A stretch of DNA of 64,000 nt from Thiomonas bhubaneswarensis. Lineage in GTDB: Bacteria > Pseudomonadota > Gammaproteobacteria > Burkholderiales > Burkholderiaceae_C. The stretch covers positions 62,001-126,000 of the forward strand of contig NZ_LIPV01000001.1 of NCBI RefSeq assembly GCF_001418255.1, read 5' to 3'. Position numbers and translations under genes: made by a program. Under the pieces are notes generated by a model, which saw nothing but the letters and a program-made list of their open reading frames with translations, was not told the DNA's origin and did not search any database. This document shows positions 9,833 through 18,482 of this stretch, piece by piece; the first letter of the stretch is position 1, and each line of letters opens with the position of its first letter.

Positions 9833-9856
9833 GTAAACCGGCACCGAGCGGTTTAC
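9833..9856. other. Inverted repeat between pilI and pilJ
   Basis: GTAAACCG at 9833-9840 and CGGTTTAC at 9849-9856 form a perfect 8-bp stem around an 8-base loop. There is no T-run, so it is not a standard intrinsic terminator. It could be a transcript-processing hairpin, an attenuator tuning pilJ, or a regulator half-site pair. Confidence 0.4.
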
Positions 9857-9888
9857 TGCCTCAGTCCATCAGTCTTCACGGAGCGGTC

Positions 9889-12099
9889 ATGTCCTTACTC
9901 TCGTCCCTTTTCGGAACGAAATCCAACCAATCGGAAGGCGATACCGAAATCGCCCCGGCGGCGCTCGGTCGCAGTGGACAGGAAACCCTGCAGATCGATT
10001 CCAGCATCAGCGACCCCGCCTCCACGTTGCATCAGGCTCAGGGCAGTCGGCCGCTGATCCTGCGGCTGCCCATGATCAGCCGCATGATGCTGGCGCAGCA
10101 GCAGCGCTTCTTCGGGGTGCTGCTCGTCATCTCGCTGGTGTTGCTCGGCCTGACCCTGATCGTGGTGCTGCGAGGCGCCTCCGATTCGGCACGCCAGCTC
10201 GAGGCCTCGGGCTCGGCGCTGACCCAGTCGCAGCGTCTGGCGCGGTCGATGAACGCGGCGCTGCTGGGCAACAAAGATGCCTTCGCCGCCGTGCGCTCCA
10301 GCGCCGAGAAACTCCAGTCGGATATCGCCGTGTTGCGGCAGACCAGCGTTCCGATCGGCGGGCAGGCACTGCTCGACAAGATCGAGCCAGCCGCCGAGTC
10401 GAGCGTGAAGAACGCCAATCTGCTCGTCAAGCAGGAGGGCGTGCTGACCACCACCGCGCAGCAGCTCAACGACATCAACCGCCAGACCGACGCCCTGCTC
10501 GACAGCGCCGAAACGCTCACCTCGCTGCTGTTGCAGCAAAAGGCGCCACCTGGCAACATCAACGCGGCCAGCCAGCTCTCCATGCTGACTCAGCGCATCG
10601 CCAAGTCCGCCAATGCGTTTCTGTCGTTTCAGGGCGTGCGGCCCGAAGCCGTCTTCACCCTGGGCAAGGACCTGAGCACCTTCAGCGACCTCACCAAGGG
10701 ACTGCTGAGCGGCAACGCCGATCTGCAGCTCTCGGCCATCACCGATCCGCAGTCGCGCCAGCAGTTGCAAAGTCTGATCCAGGCCTACGCCAAGACCGAA
10801 GCCTCGGCCCGTACTTTGCTCGCCAATCTGCCCGCTCTAGCCTCGGCGCGTGAGGCGCAAAGCGCCGTGCTGGCGGCCTCCGGCGATCTCTACCAGAACC
10901 TCAATCAGTTGCAAGGCCTCTACACCTCCCGCACCGGGGTGAGCTGGCCTGCGATTGCATTCATCGCCTTGCTCGGTCTGCTGGCTATCATCGCCGCGAC
11001 CGACCTGATCTACATCATGCTCAACGAGGCGCGCCAGCGTGCCTCGCTGATGGAACTGCAGCGTCGCCAGACCGAGCGCCAGGAGCTCGAAGCCAGGCGC
11101 ACCAACGAATCCAACCAGGCCGCCATTCTGCGACTGATGAACGAACTGCAGACCGTGGCCGAGGGCGACCTCACCCAGCAGGCCACCGTGACCGAAGACA
11201 TCACCGGCGCCATTGCCGACTCGGTCAACTACACCGTGGAAGAGTTGCGCACCCTGGTGGGACAGGTGCAGCAGACCGCCGACCAGGTGGGTGAAGGCGC
11301 CGCCCAGGCGCAGGCCACCTCCGACCGGCTGATGCAACAGGCCGACGAGCAGCTGCAGAAGATTCGTGAAACCGGTCAGTCGGTGCTCGACATGGCCCAG
11401 CACATCAACCAGGTCTCGGTGCAGGCGCAGCAATCGGCGCAGGTGGCGAACCAGTCGTTGCAGGCCGCCGAACAGGGTCAGCAGGCGGTGCGCAATTCCA
11501 TCGACGGCATGAACAGCATCCGCGAACAGATCCAGGACACCTCCAAGCGCATCAAGCGACTGGGCGAGTCGTCGCAGGAGATCGGCGAAATCACCGAGCT
11601 GATTTCCGACATTACCGAACAGACCAACGTGCTGGCCTTGAACGCCGCGATTCAGGCCGCCTCCGCGGGCGAAGCGGGCCGCGGCTTCTCCGTGGTGGCC
11701 GAGGAAGTGCAGCGGCTGGCCGAACGCTCGGCCGAATCCGCCAAGCAGATCGCCGCGCTGGTGCGCACCATTCAGACCGACACGCAAGACGCCGTGGCCG
11801 CCATGGAAAAGAGCACGCAGGGCGTGGTCGAGGGCGCCAGGCTGGCCGACAACGCCGGTGCCGCGCTGACCCAGATCGACCAGGTGTCGCGCCAGCTCGC
11901 CGACCTGATTCGCCAGATCGCGCAGCAGACCGAGGTCGAAGCCCGTTCGGCCAACAAGGTGGCCGACAACATCCAGACCATTTTCACGGTGACCGAGCAG
12001 ACCTCCGAAGGCACCCGCTCCACCGCCTCGCTGGTGCGCGAGCTGGCGCGCGTCGCCGACGATCTGCGCCAGTCGGTCTCGCGCTTCAAGATCAACTGA
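9889..12099 (+). CDS. pilJ: Type IV pilus methyl-accepting chemoreceptor PilJ
   Basis: 736 residues. Membrane segments lie at about 72-95 and 349-372 and flank a periplasmic sensor with two PilJ-type helical modules. A HAMP-like linker follows, then a long cytoplasmic coiled coil whose signalling tip reads [22 protein letters not shown], followed by [20 protein letters not shown]. PilJ senses surface or pilin-linked cues and controls the PilL/ChpA kinase through PilI. The first 60 residues are a cytoplasmic extension before the first membrane helix. It starts 90 bp after pilI, the largest gap in the operon, with a hairpin between them. Confidence 0.94.
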   Translation: MSLLSSLFGTKSNQSEGDTEIAPAALGRSGQETLQIDSSISDPASTLHQAQGSRPLILRLPMISRMMLAQQQRFFGVLLVISLVLLGLTLIVVLRGASDSARQLEASGSALTQSQRLARSMNAALLGNKDAFAAVRSSAEKLQSDIAVLRQTSVPIGGQALLDKIEPAAESSVKNANLLVKQEGVLTTTAQQLNDINRQTDALLDSAETLTSLLLQQKAPPGNINAASQLSMLTQRIAKSANAFLSFQGVRPEAVFTLGKDLSTFSDLTKGLLSGNADLQLSAITDPQSRQQLQSLIQAYAKTEASARTLLANLPALASAREAQSAVLAASGDLYQNLNQLQGLYTSRTGVSWPAIAFIALLGLLAIIAATDLIYIMLNEARQRASLMELQRRQTERQELEARRTNESNQAAILRLMNELQTVAEGDLTQQATVTEDITGAIADSVNYTVEELRTLVGQVQQTADQVGEGAAQAQATSDRLMQQADEQLQKIRETGQSVLDMAQHINQVSVQAQQSAQVANQSLQAAEQGQQAVRNSIDGMNSIREQIQDTSKRIKRLGESSQEIGEITELISDITEQTNVLALNAAIQAASAGEAGRGFSVVAEEVQRLAERSAESAKQIAALVRTIQTDTQDAVAAMEKSTQGVVEGARLADNAGAALTQIDQVSRQLADLIRQIAQQTEVEARSANKVADNIQTIFTVTEQTSEGTRSTASLVRELARVADDLRQSVSRFKIN

Positions 12100-12148
12100 T
12101 CCGACTTTTTCGCTTGCTTCCCAACGTCCGCCCCTCGCGTTTTCCGGC

Positions 12149-14395
12149 ATGAACACAGTCCCCGCTTCGAATCCCGCCGTGGCATCCGCCCCTGAGACGG
12201 ACATGGGGCCTCTGGCCTGGCTGCTCGATCAGATCAGCGACAACCTGCAATCGGCCCGGACCGCGCTCAAGCGCGCGGTGCAGCAGCAGGACGACGGGGT
12301 GCTCGGTTCGGCCCAGGCTGAATTGGCGGGGCTGCGCGCCGCCCACACCCAGGTGCACCAGGCTGCGGGCGCCATCGAACTGCTGGGCTTCTTCGGCGCG
12401 GCTCGCCTGATGCAGGCCGCCGAGAACGCCCTCGACCGCCTGATCGACCATCCGGAAAAGCTCGACGCCGCTGCGCTGCAACGCTTCGACGCCGGTTTCA
12501 ACGCCCTGGTCGACTTCCTCGAAGCCCAGCGCGCCGGGAAAAACGAGCCCGCACTCAAGCTCTATCCGCAGTATCGCGATCTGATGGAGCTTGCCCAGGC
12601 CGAGCGCATCCATCCCGCCGACCTCTGGGACTACGACTGGTCCTGGCCTGACGCTCCATCCATCACCCCAGGTGCCGCGCTCAACCCCGACGACCGGGCC
12701 CAGTTCGAGACGGGCCTGCTGCAGGTGCTGCGCGGGCAGCAAACGGCCCAGGCGATGCAGACGCTCGATGCCGTGGCGCAACGCGCCCAGGGCAGCAGCC
12801 AGGGGCCGACAGCCAGTCTGTGGTGGCTGGCTCGTGGCTTGTTCGAAGCCATCGAGAACGGCCTGCTCACGCCCGACCTCGACATCAAGCGACTGCTCAA
12901 CCGGCTCAACCTGCAATTGCGCAGCCAGCTGCAGGGGCAAAGCCCGGCGCCGCAGCGTCTGGGACACGACCTGGCCTTTTTCTGTGCCGAGGCGATCAAC
13001 AGCGGCGGCAGGGCGCAGCCCTTGCCCGTGCTTCGCGCCATCGACGCGCGCATGGATCTCTCCGCCGCGCCCTTTGCCGACTACCACCAGAGCCATTTCG
13101 GCCTGATCGATCCGGCGCTGGTGCAGCAGGTCAGAAAGCGGGTGCAGACCCTGCGCGAGGCCTGGGGCGCCCTGGCCGGTCATGCCCAGGTCCACGTCGA
13201 CGCCACGCGTATCGGGCGTCTGAGCGAGCTGGCCCAGGCGCTGAGCCAGCCGCTGCACACCTTGGTACCGGGCAGCGAGGCGCTGCCGCAGTCCCTGGCG
13301 GCCCTGTTCAAGAAGATCGGCGCCCAGGCCGACTTTCTCACACCCGAACGTGCGCTCGATGTCGCCACGGCCATCCTGTTCCTCGAAATCACCTTCGCCC
13401 ATTTCCGCCCGGAGGAGCAGCGGTTTCTGGAGCGCGCGCAGATCCTCGCCCACCGCCTCGACCAGAGCGCCGACGGTCTGACGCCCGACCCGCTCGCCGG
13501 TTGGATGGAAGACCTGTTCCGCCAGGCCTCCGAGACCCAGACCATGGGCAGCGTGGTGCAGGAGCTGCGCGCCGACATGAGCACCGTTGAGAAGCTGCTC
13601 GACGCCTATTTCCGCGACCCCTCGCAGAAGCCCGAGCTGGCGCAGGTGCCGCATCTGCTGGGCCAGATGCGCGGCGTGTTCTCCGTGCTGGGGCTGGACG
13701 TGGCCAGCCAGGCCGTGGGCCATCTGCGCAGCGAAATCGACGGCCTCGTGGCCGAAGACTCACAGCCCGACAGCCAGCGCTTCGACGCCCTGGCCAGCAA
13801 TATCGGCGTGCTCGGCTTTCTGGTGGACATGCTGTCGTATCAGCCCGAACTGGCCAAGACCCTGTTCGTGTTCGACGACGACAAGAAAGAGCTGCGCGCC
13901 GTCGTGCCCTCGACCCGTCGCACCGCGCCACCCACGCCGCAACAAGACGTCGCCCAAGCCGCGCAACAGCTCAAGGACGACATCGCCCAGGGCCTCTCGC
14001 CGGACGAAACCCAGCAGCGGCTGGCTCAACTGCGCGCAGAAGCCGCGCTCGCCGGTGTGCCTGACATGCCGACGCAACTGCTCCAGCCAACCAGCCCCGA
14101 GCCTCCACCGCCCTCAATCACGCCCTCGCTCGAAGCCGAAACCCAGCCGCCGATGCCGGTCGAAGCGGTGGCCGAGCCGCTGTCGGCAGGCCAGGTCGAA
14201 GTCGCCACGCCAACCCCCACTTCGGCCGAAGACGATGCCCAGCAGGAGTTGATCGAGATCTTCCTGGAAGAAGCCCGGGAAGTCATCGGCAACGGCCACG
14301 ATCTGGTGCAACAACTGCATGCCCACCTCGAAGACGAAGGCGCGCTCACCAGCCTGCGCCGCGCCTTCCACACCCTTATTGATCCAGCCGCATGA
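12149..14395 (+). CDS. pilL: PilL/ChpA hybrid kinase, 5' fragment of a split gene
   Basis: 748 residues. The N-terminal two thirds resemble the FimL/ChpA helical region. A Pro-rich linker (about 590-680) follows, then the start of an Hpt domain, EEAREVIGNGHDLVQQL..LRRAFHTL. The domain should continue KGSSRMVGL, but after HTL the frame runs into IDPAA and a TGA at 14393. The missing residues resume in the same frame at 14453, so the gene is broken by 75 inserted bases rather than by a frameshift. The phosphoacceptor-type histidine (in FHTL) is the last conserved residue of this fragment. The fragment probably encodes a truncated scaffold. Start ATG 12149, 49 bp after pilJ. Confidence 0.8.
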   Translation: MNTVPASNPAVASAPETDMGPLAWLLDQISDNLQSARTALKRAVQQQDDGVLGSAQAELAGLRAAHTQVHQAAGAIELLGFFGAARLMQAAENALDRLIDHPEKLDAAALQRFDAGFNALVDFLEAQRAGKNEPALKLYPQYRDLMELAQAERIHPADLWDYDWSWPDAPSITPGAALNPDDRAQFETGLLQVLRGQQTAQAMQTLDAVAQRAQGSSQGPTASLWWLARGLFEAIENGLLTPDLDIKRLLNRLNLQLRSQLQGQSPAPQRLGHDLAFFCAEAINSGGRAQPLPVLRAIDARMDLSAAPFADYHQSHFGLIDPALVQQVRKRVQTLREAWGALAGHAQVHVDATRIGRLSELAQALSQPLHTLVPGSEALPQSLAALFKKIGAQADFLTPERALDVATAILFLEITFAHFRPEEQRFLERAQILAHRLDQSADGLTPDPLAGWMEDLFRQASETQTMGSVVQELRADMSTVEKLLDAYFRDPSQKPELAQVPHLLGQMRGVFSVLGLDVASQAVGHLRSEIDGLVAEDSQPDSQRFDALASNIGVLGFLVDMLSYQPELAKTLFVFDDDKKELRAVVPSTRRTAPPTPQQDVAQAAQQLKDDIAQGLSPDETQQRLAQLRAEAALAGVPDMPTQLLQPTSPEPPPPSITPSLEAETQPPMPVEAVAEPLSAGQVEVATPTPTSAEDDAQQELIEIFLEEAREVIGNGHDLVQQLHAHLEDEGALTSLRRAFHTLIDPAA

Positions 14396-14452
14396 AGTTT
14401 GAACTTTTCGGTGATCCCGGAGTCAGAGCGTTATGGACAAAGAATTCAACCA
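14378..14452 (+). other. 75-bp in-frame insertion with stop codon inside pilL
   Basis: Between the Leu codon CTT (14375-14377) and the Lys codon AAG (14453-14455) lie exactly 75 extra bases, 34 of them G or C (45 percent), in a gene that is otherwise strongly GC-rich. Read in frame they contribute 25 codons including TGA. A short palindrome AAGTT-TG-AACTT lies at 14395-14406. I see no clear target-site duplication and no transposase fragment. The coordinates assume the gene read HTLKGSSRM before insertion, as its third Hpt still does (HTLKGSARM). Confidence 0.75.
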
Positions 14453-17400
14453 AAGGGCAGTTCGCGCATGGTCGGCCTGCGCGACTATGGCGAGGCAGCC
14501 TGGGCGCTCGAACAGGTGTTCAACCGGCAGATCGCCGACGAACACCGCGCCTCGCTCGGCCTGCTCGCACTCGCCGGGCAGGCGCTCGACCAGCTCGGTG
14601 CATGGACCGAGGCCATCGCGCAAGGCCATGCCGAAAGCTACACCAGCGATGCGCTGCGAAAGGCCGCCGAGGCTTATGCCGCCGGAGCGCCTGCGGAGAT
14701 GCCGCCCATGCTGGCCGCTGCCGCACCCGCCGAGCCGCCCGCCGAACCCCTGCCGATCCTGTTCGATCAGCCGGTCGAAACGTACCACCCGACCGAGCCA
14801 GAGTCTCACCCCGCAGCCGCAGAGCCCGAGAGCGTTGAGCGAGGCACCGAAGAGCCTGACGTCGCCGATCTGCCCGATCACCTTTTCCTCTCCTCCACCG
14901 AGCCGCAAGCGCCTACGCCCGCGCCGCCCGCGCCGCCCGAGGCGCCGATGTCGCACGAACTGCCCGCCGCCGAAGAGCCATCGCTCCACCACGAGCCAAC
15001 CGACTTCAACGCGCTCTTCGAGGGCATCGATCTCGAACTCCCGGCGCCTGAAGCCGAACCTGCCGCCGCAGCCCCGACCGAAGCCCCGACCGAAGCCCCC
15101 ACCGAGCCGCCCCCCGCCGCTGCCGATCTGGCGGTTGCCGCGCCGGGCGAGCCCACAGCGACTGCGGAAGAAGAACCGGGCTACCGCCTCATCGGCGACC
15201 TTCGCATTCCGACGCCGCTCTACAACATCTACCTCGCCGAAGCCGACGAACTCTCCCGGCATCTGCAAAGCGAGATCCACGCCTGGCTGAGCGATCCCGC
15301 CCAGCCTCTGGGCGATGCCGCCGTGATCGCCGCGCACAAGCTGGCGGGAAGCTCCGCCACTGTCGGCCTGCGCAGCGTGGCCGAGCTGGCGGGAAGCTCC
15401 GCCACTGTCGGCCTGCGCAGCGTGGCCGAGCTGGCGAGCCAGACCGAGCATGCGCTCGACGCCCTGCGCGACCAGGCCCCAAACGCGCCCCGCCCCTCCG
15501 ACCTCGACGCGCTGGCGCAGGCCAGCAGCGACATCAAGCAGCTGTTGCATCAGTTCGCCGCGGGCTTCCTCAAGCCCGTGCAGACCGAACTGCTGGCCCG
15601 GCTCGATGCTCTGCGCGAAGCCGCGCTGGCTCAAAGCGCCACGAGTGCCGAAACGGCCGCGCCTGCAGCCGAGGCTTTCGAGCCAGCCTTCGCTGACCAA
15701 GCGCCGATCGCACCACCCCCCTCGGCCACGACGCCCTCACAGGAGATCGCACCAACCTGGACCCCCGAGCCCGCCGCAGCGGACGAGGCCGTGCCCCAGC
15801 CGGAAGCCGCACCCCTGTTCACTTCGGCGCCCGACCAACTGATCGACACCATCGACCCCGACCTCTTCCCGATCTTCGAGGAAGAAGCCAACGAGCTGCT
15901 GCCCGCGCTGGCCGCCAACCTGCGGCAATGGGAAAAGCACCCGATGGATCCGGCCCCTGCGGCGCAGGCCATGCGTGCCCTGCACACCCTCAAGGGCAGC
16001 GCCCGCATGGCGGGTGCGATGCAGCTCGGCGACCTGGCGCACAGCCTCGAATCGGACATCGACAGCCTTACCGCCAATGCGCCGGTGAGCGAGGCCGATC
16101 TGGGTGAGCTGCTGGGCCGATTCGACCATCTCAGCACCCGGTTCGACCGCCTGTGCGCCGCCGCGCAACGCGGCGAGAGCCAGCTCAGCGATGCCCCGGC
16201 GGCCAGCCAGTCCGAGGTGTTCGCCCCGTCTCTCGCCACCGAGACACCTGCCAGCGCGCCCGCTCCGCAAGAGGCCGTCGCGACCGTTGCGGCCGAGGCG
16301 CCGACCCGCGTTCTCGCGCCGCGCATCGCCGCGCAGGCCGTGCGCGTGCGTGCCGGTCTGCTCGATCGCCTGGTCAACCAGGCCGGTGAGATCACCATCT
16401 CCCGGGCTCGCCTGGAAAACGAGATCGCCGCCATTCGCACCTCGGTCGGCGATCTGAGCGACAACCTCGAACGTCTGCGCCAGCAAGTGCGCGAAATCGA
16501 GATTCAGGCCGAGGCGCAGATGACCGCCCAGGTGCAGGCCGCGCGCGACGAGAACCGCGACTTCGACCCCCTCGAGTTCGACCGTTTCACCCGCGCACAG
16601 GAACTCACCCGCATGATGGCCGAGTCGGTCAACGACATCGCCATGGTGCAAGGCACGTTGGGCCGCCTGCTGCGCGAGGTCGACGACGACATGTCGCGCC
16701 AGGCCCGTCAGACCCGCGAGCTGCAGCGCGATCTGCTGCGCACCCGCATGGTCGAGTTCGACAGCCTGTCCGAACGTCTGTACCGCACCGTGCGCCAGGC
16801 CGCCAAAGACCTGAACAAGGCCGTGCGCCTGGAGATCGTCGGCGGCACCATCGAACTCGATCGCGGGGTGCTCGAACGCGTCGCCGGCAGTTTCGACCAC
16901 CTGCTGCGCAATGCCGTGGCCCATGGCATCGAGACCGCCGAAGAGCGCCAGGCCGCAGGCAAACCCCCCGTGGGCACCATCACCCTGACTCTGCGTCAGG
17001 ACGGCAACGAAGTGGTCATCACCCTCGCCGACGATGGCCGCGGACTCAACTACGCCGCCATTCGCGCCAAGGCCGAACGTCTCGGTCTCGTCGCGCCCGG
17101 CCAGGCCATGTCCGACGACGAGCTCGCCCAGCTGGTGTTCCGGCCGCATTTCAGCAGCGCCGAAAACACCACGGCCGTGGCCGGGCGCGGCGTCGGCCTC
17201 GATGTGGTGCGCACCGAAGTCAACGCCCTGGGCGGCCGCGTGCTGCTCGACAACCAGCCGGGCGCCGGTGCGCGCTTCACCCTGCTGTTGCCGCTGACCA
17301 CCGCCATCACGCATGTGGTGGTGGTACGCACGGGCTCATCACTGTATGCCGTGCCCGCCAATCTGGTCGACATCGTGCTGCGCTTCAAGCCCGAACAAAT

Positions 17401-18232
17401 CGCCACCGCCGCGCAGGCCCTGAGCATCGACTACGCCGGCAGCACCCTGCCGTTCTACTGGCTGGGCGCGCTGCTCGGGCAGTCGGGCGCCAGTGGCGAG
17501 CCCTTCGGCAAGAGCGTGCCGGTGGTGGTGATACGCAGTGCCACGCAACGGGTCGCCGTCCAGGTCGATGAAGTGGTGGGCAACCGCGAAGTGGTGGTGA
17601 AAAACCTCGGCCCGCAGCTCTCGCGCGTGCCGGGCTTGGCCGGCATCTCGGTGCTGCCCAACGGCGACGCCGCGCTGATCTACAACCCGGTGGCCCTGGC
17701 CTCCGTGTACGGCGATGCCGCCGCCGAACAAATGCGCGCCGCGCTCCTTGCCCCGGCGTCGCACGAGGCCATGGCCGAGCCCGCACCGTCCATCGCGGAG
17801 CAGCGCGCCGGTACCGCCCACGCAACGGCTGCGCCGGGCACGGCGCCGCTCATCATGGTGGTCGACGACTCCATCACCGTGCGCCGCGTGACCCAGCGTT
17901 TCCTCTTGCGCAATGGCTACCTGGTGCAGCTCGCCAAGGACGGTCTCGACGCGCTGGAACAGTTGCAGCAGACCACCACCCTGCCCGACGTCATCCTGCT
18001 CGACATCGAGATGCCGCGCATGGACGGCTTCGACCTCACGCGCAACATTCGCGCCGATGCCCGGCTGAGCAAGCTGCCCATCATCATGATCACCTCGCGC
18101 ATCGCCGACAAGCACCGCAATTACGCGGCGCAGCTCGGGGTCAATCACTACCTGGGCAAGCCCTATTCCGAAACCGAGTTGCTGCAGCTCATCGAGACCT
18201 TCACCTCGGCCGCCGCTTCACCGCAGGCCTGA
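14399..18232 (+). CDS. pilL: PilL/ChpA hybrid kinase, 3' fragment (Hpt-kinase-CheW-receiver)
   Basis: The frame is open from just after the stop in the insertion to 18232 (up to 1277 residues). Possible starts are TTG 14399, GTG 14411 and ATG 14468; none has a strong ribosome site, though AGGG lies 10 bases before ATG 14468. In order: the end of Hpt1 (KGSSRMVGL), an acidic Pro/Ala linker, Hpt2 (AHKLAGSS, with a duplicated 15-residue block), Hpt3 (LHTLKGSARM), a dimerisation helix, and a HATPase with N-box LLRNAVAHGIETA, G1 LADDGRGLNY and G2 AGRGVGLDVVRTEV. A CheW-like domain and a receiver (MVVDDSITVRR, LLDIEMPRMDG, GKPYSE) complete it. If translated alone this half could still be an active CheA-type kinase. 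Confidence 0.8.
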   Translation: MNFSVIPESERYGQRIQPKGSSRMVGLRDYGEAAWALEQVFNRQIADEHRASLGLLALAGQALDQLGAWTEAIAQGHAESYTSDALRKAAEAYAAGAPAEMPPMLAAAAPAEPPAEPLPILFDQPVETYHPTEPESHPAAAEPESVERGTEEPDVADLPDHLFLSSTEPQAPTPAPPAPPEAPMSHELPAAEEPSLHHEPTDFNALFEGIDLELPAPEAEPAAAAPTEAPTEAPTEPPPAAADLAVAAPGEPTATAEEEPGYRLIGDLRIPTPLYNIYLAEADELSRHLQSEIHAWLSDPAQPLGDAAVIAAHKLAGSSATVGLRSVAELAGSSATVGLRSVAELASQTEHALDALRDQAPNAPRPSDLDALAQASSDIKQLLHQFAAGFLKPVQTELLARLDALREAALAQSATSAETAAPAAEAFEPAFADQAPIAPPPSATTPSQEIAPTWTPEPAAADEAVPQPEAAPLFTSAPDQLIDTIDPDLFPIFEEEANELLPALAANLRQWEKHPMDPAPAAQAMRALHTLKGSARMAGAMQLGDLAHSLESDIDSLTANAPVSEADLGELLGRFDHLSTRFDRLCAAAQRGESQLSDAPAASQSEVFAPSLATETPASAPAPQEAVATVAAEAPTRVLAPRIAAQAVRVRAGLLDRLVNQAGEITISRARLENEIAAIRTSVGDLSDNLERLRQQVREIEIQAEAQMTAQVQAARDENRDFDPLEFDRFTRAQELTRMMAESVNDIAMVQGTLGRLLREVDDDMSRQARQTRELQRDLLRTRMVEFDSLSERLYRTVRQAAKDLNKAVRLEIVGGTIELDRGVLERVAGSFDHLLRNAVAHGIETAEERQAAGKPPVGTITLTLRQDGNEVVITLADDGRGLNYAAIRAKAERLGLVAPGQAMSDDELAQLVFRPHFSSAENTTAVAGRGVGLDVVRTEVNALGGRVLLDNQPGAGARFTLLLPLTTAITHVVVVRTGSSLYAVPANLVDIVLRFKPEQIATAAQALSIDYAGSTLPFYWLGALLGQSGASGEPFGKSVPVVVIRSATQRVAVQVDEVVGNREVVVKNLGPQLSRVPGLAGISVLPNGDAALIYNPVALASVYGDAAAEQMRAALLAPASHEAMAEPAPSIAEQRAGTAHATAAPGTAPLIMVVDDSITVRRVTQRFLLRNGYLVQLAKDGLDALEQLQQTTTLPDVILLDIEMPRMDGFDLTRNIRADARLSKLPIIMITSRIADKHRNYAAQLGVNHYLGKPYSETELLQLIETFTSAAASPQA
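15341..15430 (+). repeat. Perfect 45-bp tandem duplication in the second Hpt of pilL
   Basis: The unit at 15341-15385 is repeated without a single mismatch at 15386-15430. It encodes LAGSSATVGLRSVAE twice, immediately after the AHK that contains the phosphoacceptor-type histidine. The 15-residue addition preserves the frame but lengthens the helix that should carry the phosphorylated histidine. Perfect identity suggests a recent slippage or recombination event. Confidence 0.95.
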
Positions 18233-18391
18233 GAGCTTGTGAACATTTCAGCCATGGCCGCCTTGCACGTCAAAACGCCCCCGCTCTTTGTTGCAAATGC
18301 TCGCCATAGCTCGAGCTATGGCTGCGCTTTGCGCCTCGATCGGGAGCGTTTTGACGCGCCTTTCGGTCACGGCCGAAAAATTCACAAGCTC
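18233..18391. repeat. Long-hairpin intergenic element, family B
   Basis: 159 bp beginning at the base after the pilL stop codon. The ends GAGCTTGTGAACATTTCAGCC and its partner (complement GAGCTTGTGAATTTTTCGGCC) match at 18 of 21 positions. Inner arms CGTCAAAACGC / GCGTTTTGACG pair perfectly. The centre is CCATAGC (18304-18310), loop TCGA, GCTATGG (18315-18321), at the exact midpoint. The whole element can fold into one long stem. No second copy of these ends occurs in the window, but the apex is shared with the elements at 29.8, 44.9 and 57.1 kb. It has no coding capacity. Confidence 0.8.
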
Positions 18392-18393
18392 TG

Positions 18394-18464
18394 AGGAGCC
18401 AGTCGGACTTGAGGATCACGGGCTGCAAAATGGCCCTGAGGCGCCCCAAGCCCGACAGACTCCT
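18394..18464 (+). repeat. Short family C repeat (71 bp)
   Basis: Starts two bases after the family B element. The left end AGGAGCCAGTCGGACTTG and the complement of the right end AGGAGTCTGTCGGGCTTG are imperfect inverted repeats. Both ends also match the two ends of the 166-bp element at 57139-57304, including the inner stretch GGATCNCGGGCTGCAAAATG. It lacks the central apex hairpin, so it looks like an internally deleted derivative. It lies between the convergent genes pilL and phrB. Confidence 0.75.
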
Positions 18465-18482
18465 GAGGCGCTCAACCCACCC

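Noticed and set aside
14393-14395. TGA in pilL read as selenocysteine or programmed bypass
   Set aside because: The surrounding 25 codons are absent from the Hpt motif itself, the base composition differs, and no SECIS-like hairpin or selenoprotein family context is seen. An insertion is the simpler explanation.
14392-14838. Frame starting at the ATG that overlaps the pilL stop (ATGA)
   Set aside because: It is in the wrong frame for the kinase and its translation is Arg/Ala-rich without motifs; re-initiation there would not rescue pilL.
15737-17314. Long minus-strand open frame opposite pilL
   Set aside because: It is antisense to conserved kinase motifs on the plus strand and shows no protein family pattern.
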